A stretch of 64,000 bases of DNA from Novosphingobium panipatense (lineage in GTDB: Bacteria > Pseudomonadota > Alphaproteobacteria > Sphingomonadales > Sphingomonadaceae): assembly GCF_002149965.1 (NCBI RefSeq), contig NZ_MSQB01000016.1, positions 62,001 through 126,000 on the forward strand, written 5' to 3'. The translations under genes were made by a program, and so were the position numbers. Under the pieces are notes generated by a model. That model saw only the letters and a list, made by a program, of their open reading frames with translations. It did not search any database and had not been told where the DNA came from. Below are positions 53,722-61,276 of the stretch, one piece after another (positions within the stretch are counted from its first letter, which is position 1; each line of letters opens with the position of its first letter).

Positions 53722-55764
53722 TTATCCGGCGGCGCGCAGCCGCTCCTCCTGGTTCTGGCCGAGCATGACGAGCTGGGCGACGTCGAGGATCAGCGCGACG
53801 CCGCCGTCGCCCAGGATCGTCGCGCCCGCGAAAGTCGCGACGTCGCGGTGCAGCGGGGACATCGACTTGATGACGGTCTGGTGGCTGCCGATGATCTGGT
53901 CCACCACCAGCCCCACGCGCTCGCTGCCGGTGGCGATGACGACGATCTTCTGGTGCGGATCGGGCCGCGTGCCGGTCTCGAAGATCTCGCGCAGGCGCAG
54001 GAACGGCACCAGCCGGTCGCGCAAGGTGATGAAGCTGCGACCGCGCGAGCGCAGGTCTTCCTCAAGGCTGAGTTCGAGGCATTCCTCCACCGCGCCCAGC
54101 GGGATAACGTAGCGACCCTCGCCCACGCGGACGAGCAGCCCGTCGATGATCGCCAGGGTCAGCGGGATGCGCAGCACCACGGTGGAACCTTCGCCCGGTG
54201 CCGAAGTGATGTCGATGGCGCCGCGCAGGCTCTCGATCGTGCGCTTCACCACGTCCATGCCCACGCCGCGCCCCGACAGGTTCGTCACTTGCGCCGCCGT
54301 GGAGAAGCCCGGATGGAAGATCATCTGCAGCAGGTCGTGGTCGGAAATCGGCTGTCCCGGCTGGATCAGCCCCTGGGCCTCGGCCTTGGCGCGCACCCGC
54401 TCGCGGTCGATCCCGCGCCCGTCGTCGCGGATGGTGATCAGCACCTCGCCGCCCGCCTGATGGGCGGAGAGATGGACCTGCCCGGCCTCGGGCTTGCCGG
54501 CAGCGCGGCGATCCTCGGGCGTTTCGAGGCCGTGATCGCATGCATTGCGGATCAGGTGGACCATGGGGTCGGCCAGCCGCTCGATCATGGTCTTGTCGAC
54601 TTCGGTGGTCTCGCCTTCGGTCGAAAGCGTGATGGTCTTGCCGGTTTCGCGGGCGAGATCGTGGACGAGACGGCGGAAGCGGCTGAACAGGCTGGCGACG
54701 GGCACCATGCGCAGGACCATCATGGTATCGCGTAGCTCACCCGCAAGCCGCTCGATTTCCTCGGAAATCGAGCGCAGCGCCAGTTCGTTGCCGACTGCGG
54801 AGCCGTGACCGCTGGCCAGCTGCGAAAGGCGGCTCTGGACAATGACCAGTTCGCCCACGCGGTCCATCAGTTCGTCGAGCCGCTCGGCAGGCACGCGCAC
54901 GCTCTCGCCGGATTTCGCGGCGCTGGCGGGGCCAGTCGCGGGGCCGGGCTTGGCCGAAGTCGCAACTGCCGGGCCTTCCGGGACGGTAGCGGGAATGTCG
55001 GACATCGTGTCCGACGATTGCAAGGCCTGTCCGACATCTTCGGAGGGTTCGGCCTCCAACGGTTCGACGGTGAGTTCCATGTCGTCCATCACGAAGATGA
55101 ACACGTCGTCGATATCGTCGCGCGAGATGTCGCCGCGCAGTTCGATGTCCCAGCCGATATGGCATTCGGTCGGCACCAGATCGGCCAGGGCGGGAATGGT
55201 GTCAGTGCGCGCGGTGATGCGGCACGCGCCGAGGTCGCGCAGCTCGTCCAGCAGCATCAGCGGGTTGGTGCCGTTGGCCATCGCCTCGGCGGGAAGGCGG
55301 AAGAACAGACGCCAGCCCCGAGCGGCGGTTGCCGGACCGGCCGAACCGGAAGAAGCAGGCGCGGCAACCGGAGCGGCTTCAGCCCCGCCTGCCGCGTCGA
55401 TCGCCGCCTGAAGCTGCGCCAGGATCGCGGCTCCGGCGCTTTCCAGACCGGCACCGTCGCCCTCGATCAGCGCGCGCATGTGATCGCGGGCCGAGAGGAT
55501 CACCGCCACGAGTTCCTGCGTCGCCGGGGCCAGCCCCTTGCGCACGCGGTCGAAGGCGGTTTCGCAGTGGTGGGTGAACTCGGCCAGCGCGTCGAAGCCG
55601 AACATCGCGCCAGAGCCCTTGAGCGTATGCAGCCCCCGGAACACTTCGTCGATCAGCGCGCGGTCTTCCAGCCGGTGGCCGAGATCGAGCAGCCCCTGCT
55701 CGATCTGGTCGAGCAGGTCGCCCGCCTCGACGCGGAACGCCGCGACCGGATCCTGCGTGTTCAC
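53722..55764 (-). CDS. cheA: CheA, chemotaxis histidine kinase
   Basis: 680 residues from a GTG that overlaps the cheY stop. P1/Hpt domain at about 1-110 with phospho-acceptor H46 (LHTLKGSGAMFG), a linker with acidic DDMELTVEPLEAEP, P3 dimerisation helices, P4 kinase domain with HLIRNACDHGLETPEDR (N-box), TIRDDGRGID and SGRGVGMDVVKR, and the C-terminal CheW-like P5 domain. Phosphorylates CheY and CheB in response to receptor state. Confidence 0.95.
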   Translation of the reverse strand: MNTQDPVAAFRVEAGDLLDQIEQGLLDLGHRLEDRALIDEVFRGLHTLKGSGAMFGFDALAEFTHHCETAFDRVRKGLAPATQELVAVILSARDHMRALIEGDGAGLESAGAAILAQLQAAIDAAGGAEAAPVAAPASSGSAGPATAARGWRLFFRLPAEAMANGTNPLMLLDELRDLGACRITARTDTIPALADLVPTECHIGWDIELRGDISRDDIDDVFIFVMDDMELTVEPLEAEPSEDVGQALQSSDTMSDIPATVPEGPAVATSAKPGPATGPASAAKSGESVRVPAERLDELMDRVGELVIVQSRLSQLASGHGSAVGNELALRSISEEIERLAGELRDTMMVLRMVPVASLFSRFRRLVHDLARETGKTITLSTEGETTEVDKTMIERLADPMVHLIRNACDHGLETPEDRRAAGKPEAGQVHLSAHQAGGEVLITIRDDGRGIDRERVRAKAEAQGLIQPGQPISDHDLLQMIFHPGFSTAAQVTNLSGRGVGMDVVKRTIESLRGAIDITSAPGEGSTVVLRIPLTLAIIDGLLVRVGEGRYVIPLGAVEECLELSLEEDLRSRGRSFITLRDRLVPFLRLREIFETGTRPDPHQKIVVIATGSERVGLVVDQIIGSHQTVIKSMSPLHRDVATFAGATILGDGGVALILDVAQLVMLGQNQEERLRAAG

Positions 55765-56129
55765 CGGCCCAGGACCTTGCGCGAGACCTTGATCAGCTGT
55801 TCGGGCACGAAAGGCTTCACCAGCCAGCCGGTGGCCCCGGCCGCCTTGGCCTGCTGCTTCATCGCGTCATCGCTCTCGGTGGTGAGGAAGATGATCGGCA
55901 CGCCGGCCTGCTCGGGCGCCTTGCGCAGTTCGCGGATCATCGTCAGCCCGTCCATGTTGGGCATGTTGAGATCGGTAATGATTAGGTCGAACCGCTTGGC
56001 GCCCGCCGCGGCCAGCCCCTCGACGCCGTCGCCCGCTTCGGTGACGTCATAGCCCGCGCCGGTCAGCGCGATGCGGATCGCCATGCGCAGGCTGGGGGAA
56101 TCGTCAACGGTAAGAATAGAGGCAGTCAT
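55761..56129 (-). CDS. cheY: CheY-type single-domain response regulator
   Basis: 122 residues from the ATG at 56129, which overlaps the STAS-gene stop (ATGA). Receiver fold with D9/D10, phospho-acceptor D53 (IITDLNMPNMDG), T83-type residue in FLTTES and K in LVKPF. No output domain. Could drive a flagellar switch or act as phosphate sink; no flagellar genes are in the window. Confidence 0.93.
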   Translation of the reverse strand: MTASILTVDDSPSLRMAIRIALTGAGYDVTEAGDGVEGLAAAGAKRFDLIITDLNMPNMDGLTMIRELRKAPEQAGVPIIFLTTESDDAMKQQAKAAGATGWLVKPFVPEQLIKVSRKVLGR

Positions 56130-56437
56130 TGCGGCAGTTCTCCGTGGAACCAGAATTCGAGGTCCTGAGGGGTGAGATCCGTGAGGAAACCTGCCCGTTC
56201 GAGCAGGGCGACAAGCGCGCCCTCCGCAGGCCGGGCCAGACGCAGTTCGCGCCCTGCGCGCTTCCACTGCATGCGCGCCGCGTAGAGTATCTCCACGAAT
56301 GCCAGATCGACTTCGGTCAGATCCGACAAATCGAGATCGATATTACTTTCCGCTTCGAATTGATCGGAAAGACTATTTGCGAATTGGCGAGCGGAACGCA
56401 CCGTCACCGACTGCGGAACTGCCATTAGGTGGCGCAT
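56126..56437 (-). CDS. STAS-domain protein heading the che operon
   Basis: 103 residues from the ATG at 56437 (AGGA four bases upstream; an in-frame GTG lies one codon earlier). STAS pattern: SVTVRSARQFANSLSDQF, DLDLSDLTEVDLAFVEIL with an Asp rather than the phosphorylatable Ser of anti-sigma antagonists, and LLERAGFLTDL. In rhizobial che operons a small protein (CheS) next to cheY assists the CheA-CheY1 phosphate drain; the position here is similar, but homology was not tested. Confidence 0.75.
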   Translation of the reverse strand: MRHLMAVPQSVTVRSARQFANSLSDQFEAESNIDLDLSDLTEVDLAFVEILYAARMQWKRAGRELRLARPAEGALVALLERAGFLTDLTPQDLEFWFHGELPQ

Positions 56438-56630
56438 CACGTCCTCATGGATTTCGCCGATGAGTTAGACGCTTCGGCGCGAGCAGGGGGATGATCTGAT
56501 TGTAGGAGGAAATCGGCCGAAATGGATTGCAGACGCCGATTTTTTCACTCCGCGCTACTTGTCGTCAGGAGATCGGATCGGGCTTTTCGGTGCATGACGA
56601 GGCGGCAGGTTCTGCGGCACCGATAGAGTC

Positions 56631-56779
56631 TTTGTTTGGTACGCCTTCGACATCCGTCGAAGGCTTGCGGCACCAGCCCACGCCCCCACCCGACCTCCCA
56701 TCAGGATACACTCGTGGGAGGTCGGGTGGGGGCGTGGGCTGGTGCCGCTCAAAAATGCCCATCTGGGCATTTTTCAAAG
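56631..56779. repeat. Terminator-associated palindromic element, full copy C (inverted)
   Basis: Hairpin GCCTTCGAC / GTCGAAGGC (56643-56664), perfect 34-bp-arm central palindrome (56667-56700 and 56715-56748) with loop AGGATACAC, then hairpin AAAAATGCCC / GGGCATTTTT (56751-56774) and the TTTTCAAA end. Orientation is opposite to copies B and D. It fills most of the 343-bp gap upstream of the STAS gene and downstream of the NTF2 gene. The left end is poorly matched. Confidence 0.8.
56751..56774. terminator. Intrinsic terminator (in element C)
   Basis: Ten-base stem AAAAATGCCC / GGGCATTTTT, 4-nt loop, 9 bp from the stop of the minus-strand NTF2 gene. Confidence 0.75.
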
Positions 56780-56783
56780 AATC

Positions 56784-57212
56784 TCAGCAGCCTTTCGGCG
56801 CGTGCTGCCGGTGGATGTTGCGGAAGGAGCGGCTCTTGAACAGCCAGCGGCCGCCGATCTTGACACAAGTATCCTCATAGACCCCCCGGTCGCGCATCGT
56901 CACGCCGTCCTGGTCGTAGACTTCCGAGGTATAGCTGCGCATCGTCGCGCTATCGCCCGAGACCGCGATCGCGCCGGGCCAGGCTTCGAACATGATGCCA
57001 GGATAGGCCTTCATCGCTTCCAGCCACATGGCGACGATCGCCGGACGGCCTCTGGTGGTGCCAAGTTCGGGGTAGTCCGGCAGCGACCATTCCGCATCCT
57101 CGGCCCAGGTCGCCCCCCAGTCCTGCGCATCGCGGCGGGTCACCGCATCGGCATAAGTTTCCAGCAGTTCGCGTATGGCCAGGCGATCCTCGAAAGGTCC
57201 GGCAAAGAACAT
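56784..57212 (-). CDS. NTF2/SnoaL-fold protein (3)
   Basis: 142 residues. FEDRLAIRELLETYADAVTRRD, GATWAEDAEWSLPDYPELG and RGVYEDTCVKIGGRWLFKSR are the family blocks (SnoaL_4). Possible hydratase, isomerase or oxygenase partner. Downstream of the Rieske ferredoxin gene on the same strand, 21 bp apart, so probably part of one electron-transfer/oxygenation unit. Confidence 0.82.
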   Translation of the reverse strand: MFFAGPFEDRLAIRELLETYADAVTRRDAQDWGATWAEDAEWSLPDYPELGTTRGRPAIVAMWLEAMKAYPGIMFEAWPGAIAVSGDSATMRSYTSEVYDQDGVTMRDRGVYEDTCVKIGGRWLFKSRSFRNIHRQHAPKGC

Positions 57213-57233
57213 GGCATTCTCCCGTTCTGAAGG

Positions 57234-57584
57234 TCAGGTTTCGACCGGGCGTTCATGCGGCCCCGGCGGCGTATCGGGCACGGCGACCTCGATTATCCCC
57301 TCGGCGATGCGCAAGGCGAAGCGGCGAAGGTCGGCATAAGTGCCGCCGATGCAGCGCCCCGTCGCCGCCTCGAAGCGGGCGCCGTGCAGCGGGCACATGA
57401 TCGCGCCGCGCCGTACCTTGCCGCCGGAAAGCAGCGCGGCCTGGTGCGTGCAGCGATCGTTCAGGGCGCTGAAGCCCTCGTCCGTGCGCACCACCAGGAC
57501 GCTCCAGCCCGCAATCCGCGCGGCCAGCTTGCCTTCCTCGGGAAACTCGGCCTCGGCGATCAAGCCATGCCAGACGTCGCTCAT
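57234..57584 (-). CDS. Rieske-type [2Fe-2S] ferredoxin
   Basis: 116 residues from the ATG at 57584. Cluster ligands C45/H47 (CTHQAA) and C64/H67 (CPLHGARF), the standard small Rieske ferredoxin. The open frame extends upstream into the palindromic element D, which is not credible coding sequence. Candidate electron donor to the three Rieske oxygenases of this window, all of which lack a local ferredoxin. Confidence 0.9.
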   Translation of the reverse strand: MSDVWHGLIAEAEFPEEGKLAARIAGWSVLVVRTDEGFSALNDRCTHQAALLSGGKVRRGAIMCPLHGARFEAATGRCIGGTYADLRRFALRIAEGIIEVAVPDTPPGPHERPVET

Positions 57585-57598
57585 CGTTTCAGAGCCCA

Positions 57599-57738
57599 TT
57601 TGAAAAATGCCCGAAAAGGGCATTTTCTTGCGGCACCGGCCCACGCCCCCACCCTACCACCCGCAGGATACTACCGTTGGGTGGTAGGGTGGGGGCGAGG
57701 GCCGGCGCCGCGAAATTCGCCTGCGGCGAATTTTCAAA
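57599..57738. repeat. Terminator-associated palindromic element, full copy D
   Basis: TTTGAAAA / TTTTCAAA ends. Hairpin AAAATGCCC / GGGCATTTT (57604-57626), 32-bp central arms (57631-57662, 57679-57710; two mismatches) with loop AGGATACTAC, hairpin AAATTCGCC / GGCGAATTT (57713-57733). The second hairpin has a different sequence from copy B yet still pairs, i.e. the structure is conserved. The right end supplies the TGA stop (57734-57736) of the MDR gene. Confidence 0.82.
57604..57626. terminator. Intrinsic terminator (in element D)
   Basis: Nine-base stem AAAATGCCC / GGGCATTTT, 5-nt loop. Confidence 0.7.
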
Positions 57739-58741
57739 CTGTAACAAGAGTCTTTCCTATGGTGCGGCCGGACATCAGGTCGATGAAGGCCTCGGGAAGT
57801 TTGTCGAAGCCATCGCGCAGATTGGCCAGCGGCTTCAGCTTGCCTTCGGCGACCCAGGCGTCGAGTTCGGCCTGGGCCTGCGCCAGGACTTCGGGATAGT
57901 CGTAAGTGATGAAGCCCTGCATGCGGATGCGGTTGACCACCAGTTGCCAGAGCGTGCGCACCCCATGGGGGTGGTCGGCATCGTTGTACTGGCCGACCAT
58001 GCCGCAGACGGCGACCCGGCCATGCAGGCGCATCAGCGGCAGGACCGCTTCCAGCACTTCGCCGCCGACATTGTCGAAGTAGACATCCACGCCTTCGGGC
58101 GCCGCTTTCGCGATCTCTGTCGCGATGTCGGGCGTCGCGCGGTAATCGATGGCCGCGTCGAACCCGAGGTCGCGGATCACCGCCGCCTTCTCGGCCGACC
58201 CTACCAGACCGACGACCTTGCAGCCCCGCGCCTTGGCGATCTGCCCGGCGGTGGAGCCGGTCGCCCCCGCCGCGGCGCTGATCACCACCGTCTCCCCTGC
58301 CTTCGCCTCGCCCACGGCGAAAAGGCCGACCCAGGCCGTCAGCCCCACCGGGCCGAGCGCGCCCATGTAATGGTGAAGCTCCGTGTCCGGCCGCCTGCGC
58401 ACCGTCTCCAGCCCCCAGGCCTCGCCCGAAAGCACATAGTGGTCCGACCATGTCGCGAATGCGCGGACCAGGGTGCCGACCGGATAGTCGGCGTGGCGGG
58501 ATGCCACCACTTCGCCCAGCGACATCCCCTTGACCGGCGCACCGAGGGCGACCGGCTCGACATAGCTCGGCCGGTCGTCGAGGAAGCCGCGGATCGCCGG
58601 ATCGACCGAACCCACCCGCATCGCCACCAGGAACTCCCCCGGACCGGGCGGCGCCAGTTCCGCCTCCCTCAGCGCGAAGTCTTCCGGCACCGGCACCCCT
58701 TTAGGTCGCCTCGCCAGAACTATCTGTCTGACCTTTCCCAT
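57734..58741 (-). CDS. NADPH-dependent MDR-family reductase (3)
   Basis: 335 residues. VISAAAGATGSTAGQIAK cofactor loop, KVVGLVGSAEKAAVIRD, VDVYFDNVGGEVLEAVL; no zinc ligands. Third enone-reductase-like paralogue of the window. Its stop lies in the palindromic element D. Divergent from the NTF2 gene at 58847. Confidence 0.88.
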   Translation of the reverse strand: MGKVRQIVLARRPKGVPVPEDFALREAELAPPGPGEFLVAMRVGSVDPAIRGFLDDRPSYVEPVALGAPVKGMSLGEVVASRHADYPVGTLVRAFATWSDHYVLSGEAWGLETVRRRPDTELHHYMGALGPVGLTAWVGLFAVGEAKAGETVVISAAAGATGSTAGQIAKARGCKVVGLVGSAEKAAVIRDLGFDAAIDYRATPDIATEIAKAAPEGVDVYFDNVGGEVLEAVLPLMRLHGRVAVCGMVGQYNDADHPHGVRTLWQLVVNRIRMQGFITYDYPEVLAQAQAELDAWVAEGKLKPLANLRDGFDKLPEAFIDLMSGRTIGKTLVTV

Positions 58742-58846
58742 TCCGGCAGCTTAGCCCCGTCGCCCGCGCGGGGACTGCTAGTCGAAACGCTAGGTTCGGG
58801 AAATTCGCGCCTTTGCCACATTCGCCGGGGAGAAGGAGCCAAAGCC

Positions 58847-59257
58847 ATGACCATGAGCCGCGACGACATGATCGCCTTCGTCGACCGCCTCTATGCCGCC
58901 ACCGGCGCGGGAGACTGGGACACGGCCAGTGCCATGCTGACGGACGATTTCGTCGCCCACGAAGCGGAGGGACTGCCGATGGCCGGGGAATATCGCGGAC
59001 GAACGGGCCTGCGCGATCTCTATGCCAAAGTCATGGGCCTGTGCGATGTCGCCGCGCTGGACCGGATCGAGACGACCGCCGGAACCGACTATGCCGTGAC
59101 CCTGCTCTCGCTGCGCTTCGCCGATCCGGCGCTGCCCCCGGCCGAAATATGCGAACGCTTCCGCTTCCGTGACGGAAAATGCTGCGAGATCAAGCCGTTC
59201 TATTACGATCCCGCGCCTTTCGTGGCCGCTGCCGAGGCGAAATCCGCCGCCTTGTGA
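58847..59257 (+). CDS. NTF2/SnoaL-fold protein (4)
   Basis: 136 residues, ATG at 58847 with AAGGAG nine bases upstream. IAFVDRLYAATGAGDWDTASAM, FVAHEAEGLPMAGEYRG and a C-terminal FRDGKCCEIKPFYYDPAPF match the ketosteroid-isomerase-like (SnoaL-like) branch, in which a Tyr/Asp pair does the chemistry. Fourth NTF2-fold protein in the window. Confidence 0.82.
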   Translation: MTMSRDDMIAFVDRLYAATGAGDWDTASAMLTDDFVAHEAEGLPMAGEYRGRTGLRDLYAKVMGLCDVAALDRIETTAGTDYAVTLLSLRFADPALPPAEICERFRFRDGKCCEIKPFYYDPAPFVAAAEAKSAAL

Positions 59258-59498
59258 CTGAGCCCAAGGGTCGCACCGGGCAAAAAAACAATCGGTTGCC
59301 TTAGCTGAACGGGAACAAGCCGTAATTCCTTGCGCTTTCAATGGACAAGCTTTGCATTGCCGGCGGCGCGCGATGAAAATCGCCCGGTCCTTTTGAAAGA
59401 AATGCACAGAAAGCTTCGCTAGGCCGTTCTTTATGGGCGCCGAAATGCTATGCTCGCAGTTGCAGCAATCAGCGCAACACTCAGCACGGGGCCACTGA

Positions 59499-59810
59499 AT
59501 GCCGAAGGATGCAACGGTTTACTCGCTCGATTCCATCCCTGCCGGGACTGTAAGGTCCACCACGCCGTTGAACGACCAGCTGTCCGTCATCCTGGCCGAC
59601 TTGCGCGGCCGCATCGGCGAAGCCGACGACGTGACGCTGGATTTCAAGGGGAAGCTTCACGTCCATCTCGACGTGAAGCGCGGCGAGGACCTGCCGCTGG
59701 TGGAAGCCAAGCTCGCCGAGCTGGGCGACGGCATGTTCTCGCAGATCAGCCGGGGCGCGACGCCGAACCACCCCTTTTCGCACCGCGTCAGCGCGCTGGT
59801 GACGATCTGA
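59499..59810 (+). CDS. Hypothetical protein (103 aa)
   Basis: Family not recognised. 103 residues with regular alpha/beta alternation, no signal or membrane segment, and a stretch LHVHLDVKRGEDLPLVEAKL that looks genuinely coding with normal local composition. An overlapping frame (59450-59821) is arginine-rich and less plausible. Convergent with the L,D-transpeptidase gene, with a terminator hairpin between them. Confidence 0.5.
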   Translation: MPKDATVYSLDSIPAGTVRSTTPLNDQLSVILADLRGRIGEADDVTLDFKGKLHVHLDVKRGEDLPLVEAKLAELGDGMFSQISRGATPNHPFSHRVSALVTI

Positions 59811-59830
59811 GGAGAATGTAGAGGCTCATT

Positions 59831-59858
59831 CGGAAATGCCCTCACGCGGGCATTTTCG
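59831..59858. terminator. Bidirectional terminator hairpin, remnant of the palindromic family
   Basis: GGAAATGCCC-TCACGC-GGGCATTTTC, same stem core as in elements A-D but without the central palindrome. Between two convergent genes. Confidence 0.7.
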
Positions 59859-59863
59859 AACCC

Positions 59864-60580
59864 TTACGCCATCTTGGCGGCGTAGATCATGCGGCCCTGG
59901 CCAAGGTGGTCGAAAGCGCGGCTCAGCAGGCTGTCGCCCACCGCGAGGCAGCCCTGGCTGCGGCCTAGCTTGCCGTGCGCACCGATCATGTTCGGCTCTG
60001 CATACCAGGCCCCGTGGATCACGATGGCCCGCTCCAGCGCATTGCTGTTGGTCGAATCGAGGCCGATCAGCCGCTGCGAACGGCCATGCCCGCCGTAATA
60101 GTAATCGCCGGTAAGATAGGCGCCTTCGCTGCTGGCGTTGGAACCCGGACGGTTCGAAAAACGCTGCAACCAACCGGTATGGCCCGGATCGGAGCCACTG
60201 CCGTGCGCGACCGGAACCGAAGTCGTCTTGCGGTTTTCCAGATCGACAAGGTGGAAACGCGGCTCGGACGAGGAGGCCGAGAAATCGACCACTCCGATCC
60301 GGTCGCGCCGGACGCGCCGGTCATGCCGGTCGAGCGCCTGCATGGCCGCGTCGAACAGTTCGGGGCGAATGCCTTCCGGCCGGAAGGCCGCGGGAACCGG
60401 CGGCAGGGCGGCAGGCGCTACCGGCGCGATCGTTCCGGCGGTGGGGCCAATTTTGGGAAGCACCAGCGAGGGCGCGCGGCTGCGCTCCGGCACTGCGGAG
60501 GAGATGGCGCGGGCTGCAGAGGACGATGACGCTGCGAACGCGGTGGCTGCAACGATCAGATTGCGACGACTGAATTTCAT
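59864..60580 (-). CDS. Murein L,D-transpeptidase catalytic-domain protein (YkuD_2-like)
   Basis: 238 residues from the ATG at 60580, opening with RRNLIVAATAFAA, a Tat- or Sec-type signal. Catalytic region: IVIHGAWYAEPNMIGAHG and GRSQGCLAV, giving His and the nucleophile Cys of the SxGC motif. Expected to cross-link or modify peptidoglycan in the periplasm. A proline-rich stretch separates the signal from the catalytic domain. Divergent from the helix-turn-helix gene at 60687. Confidence 0.85.
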   Translation of the reverse strand: MKFSRRNLIVAATAFAASSSSAARAISSAVPERSRAPSLVLPKIGPTAGTIAPVAPAALPPVPAAFRPEGIRPELFDAAMQALDRHDRRVRRDRIGVVDFSASSSEPRFHLVDLENRKTTSVPVAHGSGSDPGHTGWLQRFSNRPGSNASSEGAYLTGDYYYGGHGRSQRLIGLDSTNSNALERAIVIHGAWYAEPNMIGAHGKLGRSQGCLAVGDSLLSRAFDHLGQGRMIYAAKMA

Positions 60581-60686
60581 ATCCTCGCTGCCATATAGCG
60601 ATTCCGTCGACAAAGTCTTGGCCAGATTTGCCCGCTCCGCCACAAGCTCTTGTCCCGCTTCGAAAGACGAGAAAGGACCATACATC

Positions 60687-61145
60687 ATGACGGCAAGCCG
60701 TTCCGCTAGACTTTCGAGTGAGGATTACCGCGCCGCAGTGGCCGTGATCATCCGTAACCTACAGAAGAGCGGGGATTTGTCCGACGCCCAGCTGGCTACC
60801 CGACTGGGCTGCTCCACCGGGACGATCCGCAACGCGCGCGGCCGCGCCACCAGCCTCGATCCCCTGATCCTGGCCCGAATCGAGCAGGAGTTCGGCCCCG
60901 GCGCGATCGACCCCTTCCTGGCGCTCGGCGATGTCCGCGCCGTGCCGCTGGCCAGCGCGCGCCTGCCGATGGACCCGGTGCTCGCCATCGTCGAGGCGCT
61001 TCACAGCATCGTCGAGGCGCAGGCGGTGGACAGCGAAGGCGGCTCCCGGATCACCGCCCCGGAACTGCGCAAGATCATCGAGGAACTGCGCCACGGCCGC
61101 ACCGCGCTAGACGCCCTGATCGCAAGGGCGGAAGCGGGACGATAA
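60687..61145 (+). CDS. Helix-turn-helix-containing hypothetical protein (152 aa)
   Basis: 152 residues from the ATG at 60687. Residues about 25-55 (GDLSDAQLATRLGCSTGTIRN) read as a helix-turn-helix; the rest is helical with no known domain. Probably DNA-binding. Divergent from the L,D-transpeptidase gene with a 106-bp shared region, so autoregulation or control of that gene is possible. Confidence 0.65.
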   Translation: MTASRSARLSSEDYRAAVAVIIRNLQKSGDLSDAQLATRLGCSTGTIRNARGRATSLDPLILARIEQEFGPGAIDPFLALGDVRAVPLASARLPMDPVLAIVEALHSIVEAQAVDSEGGSRITAPELRKIIEELRHGRTALDALIARAEAGR

Positions 61146-61276
61146 CACCGTCCTGAAATGGGACTCCTTCCCGTTGCGAAATAGCCTCATGCAACACGCC
61201 ATGTGTGCAGTTGTGCGCTTGAGCCGAAGCGGGTGAAAAGCTAGTCTGACAGCAGGGGCAAAGTCGCGGAATCCGC

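Noticed and set aside
56555..56839. Small frames with RPHPTSH-like peptides in the palindromic element
   Set aside because: They are read-through of the inverted repeat and appear on both strands and in every copy; not protein genes.
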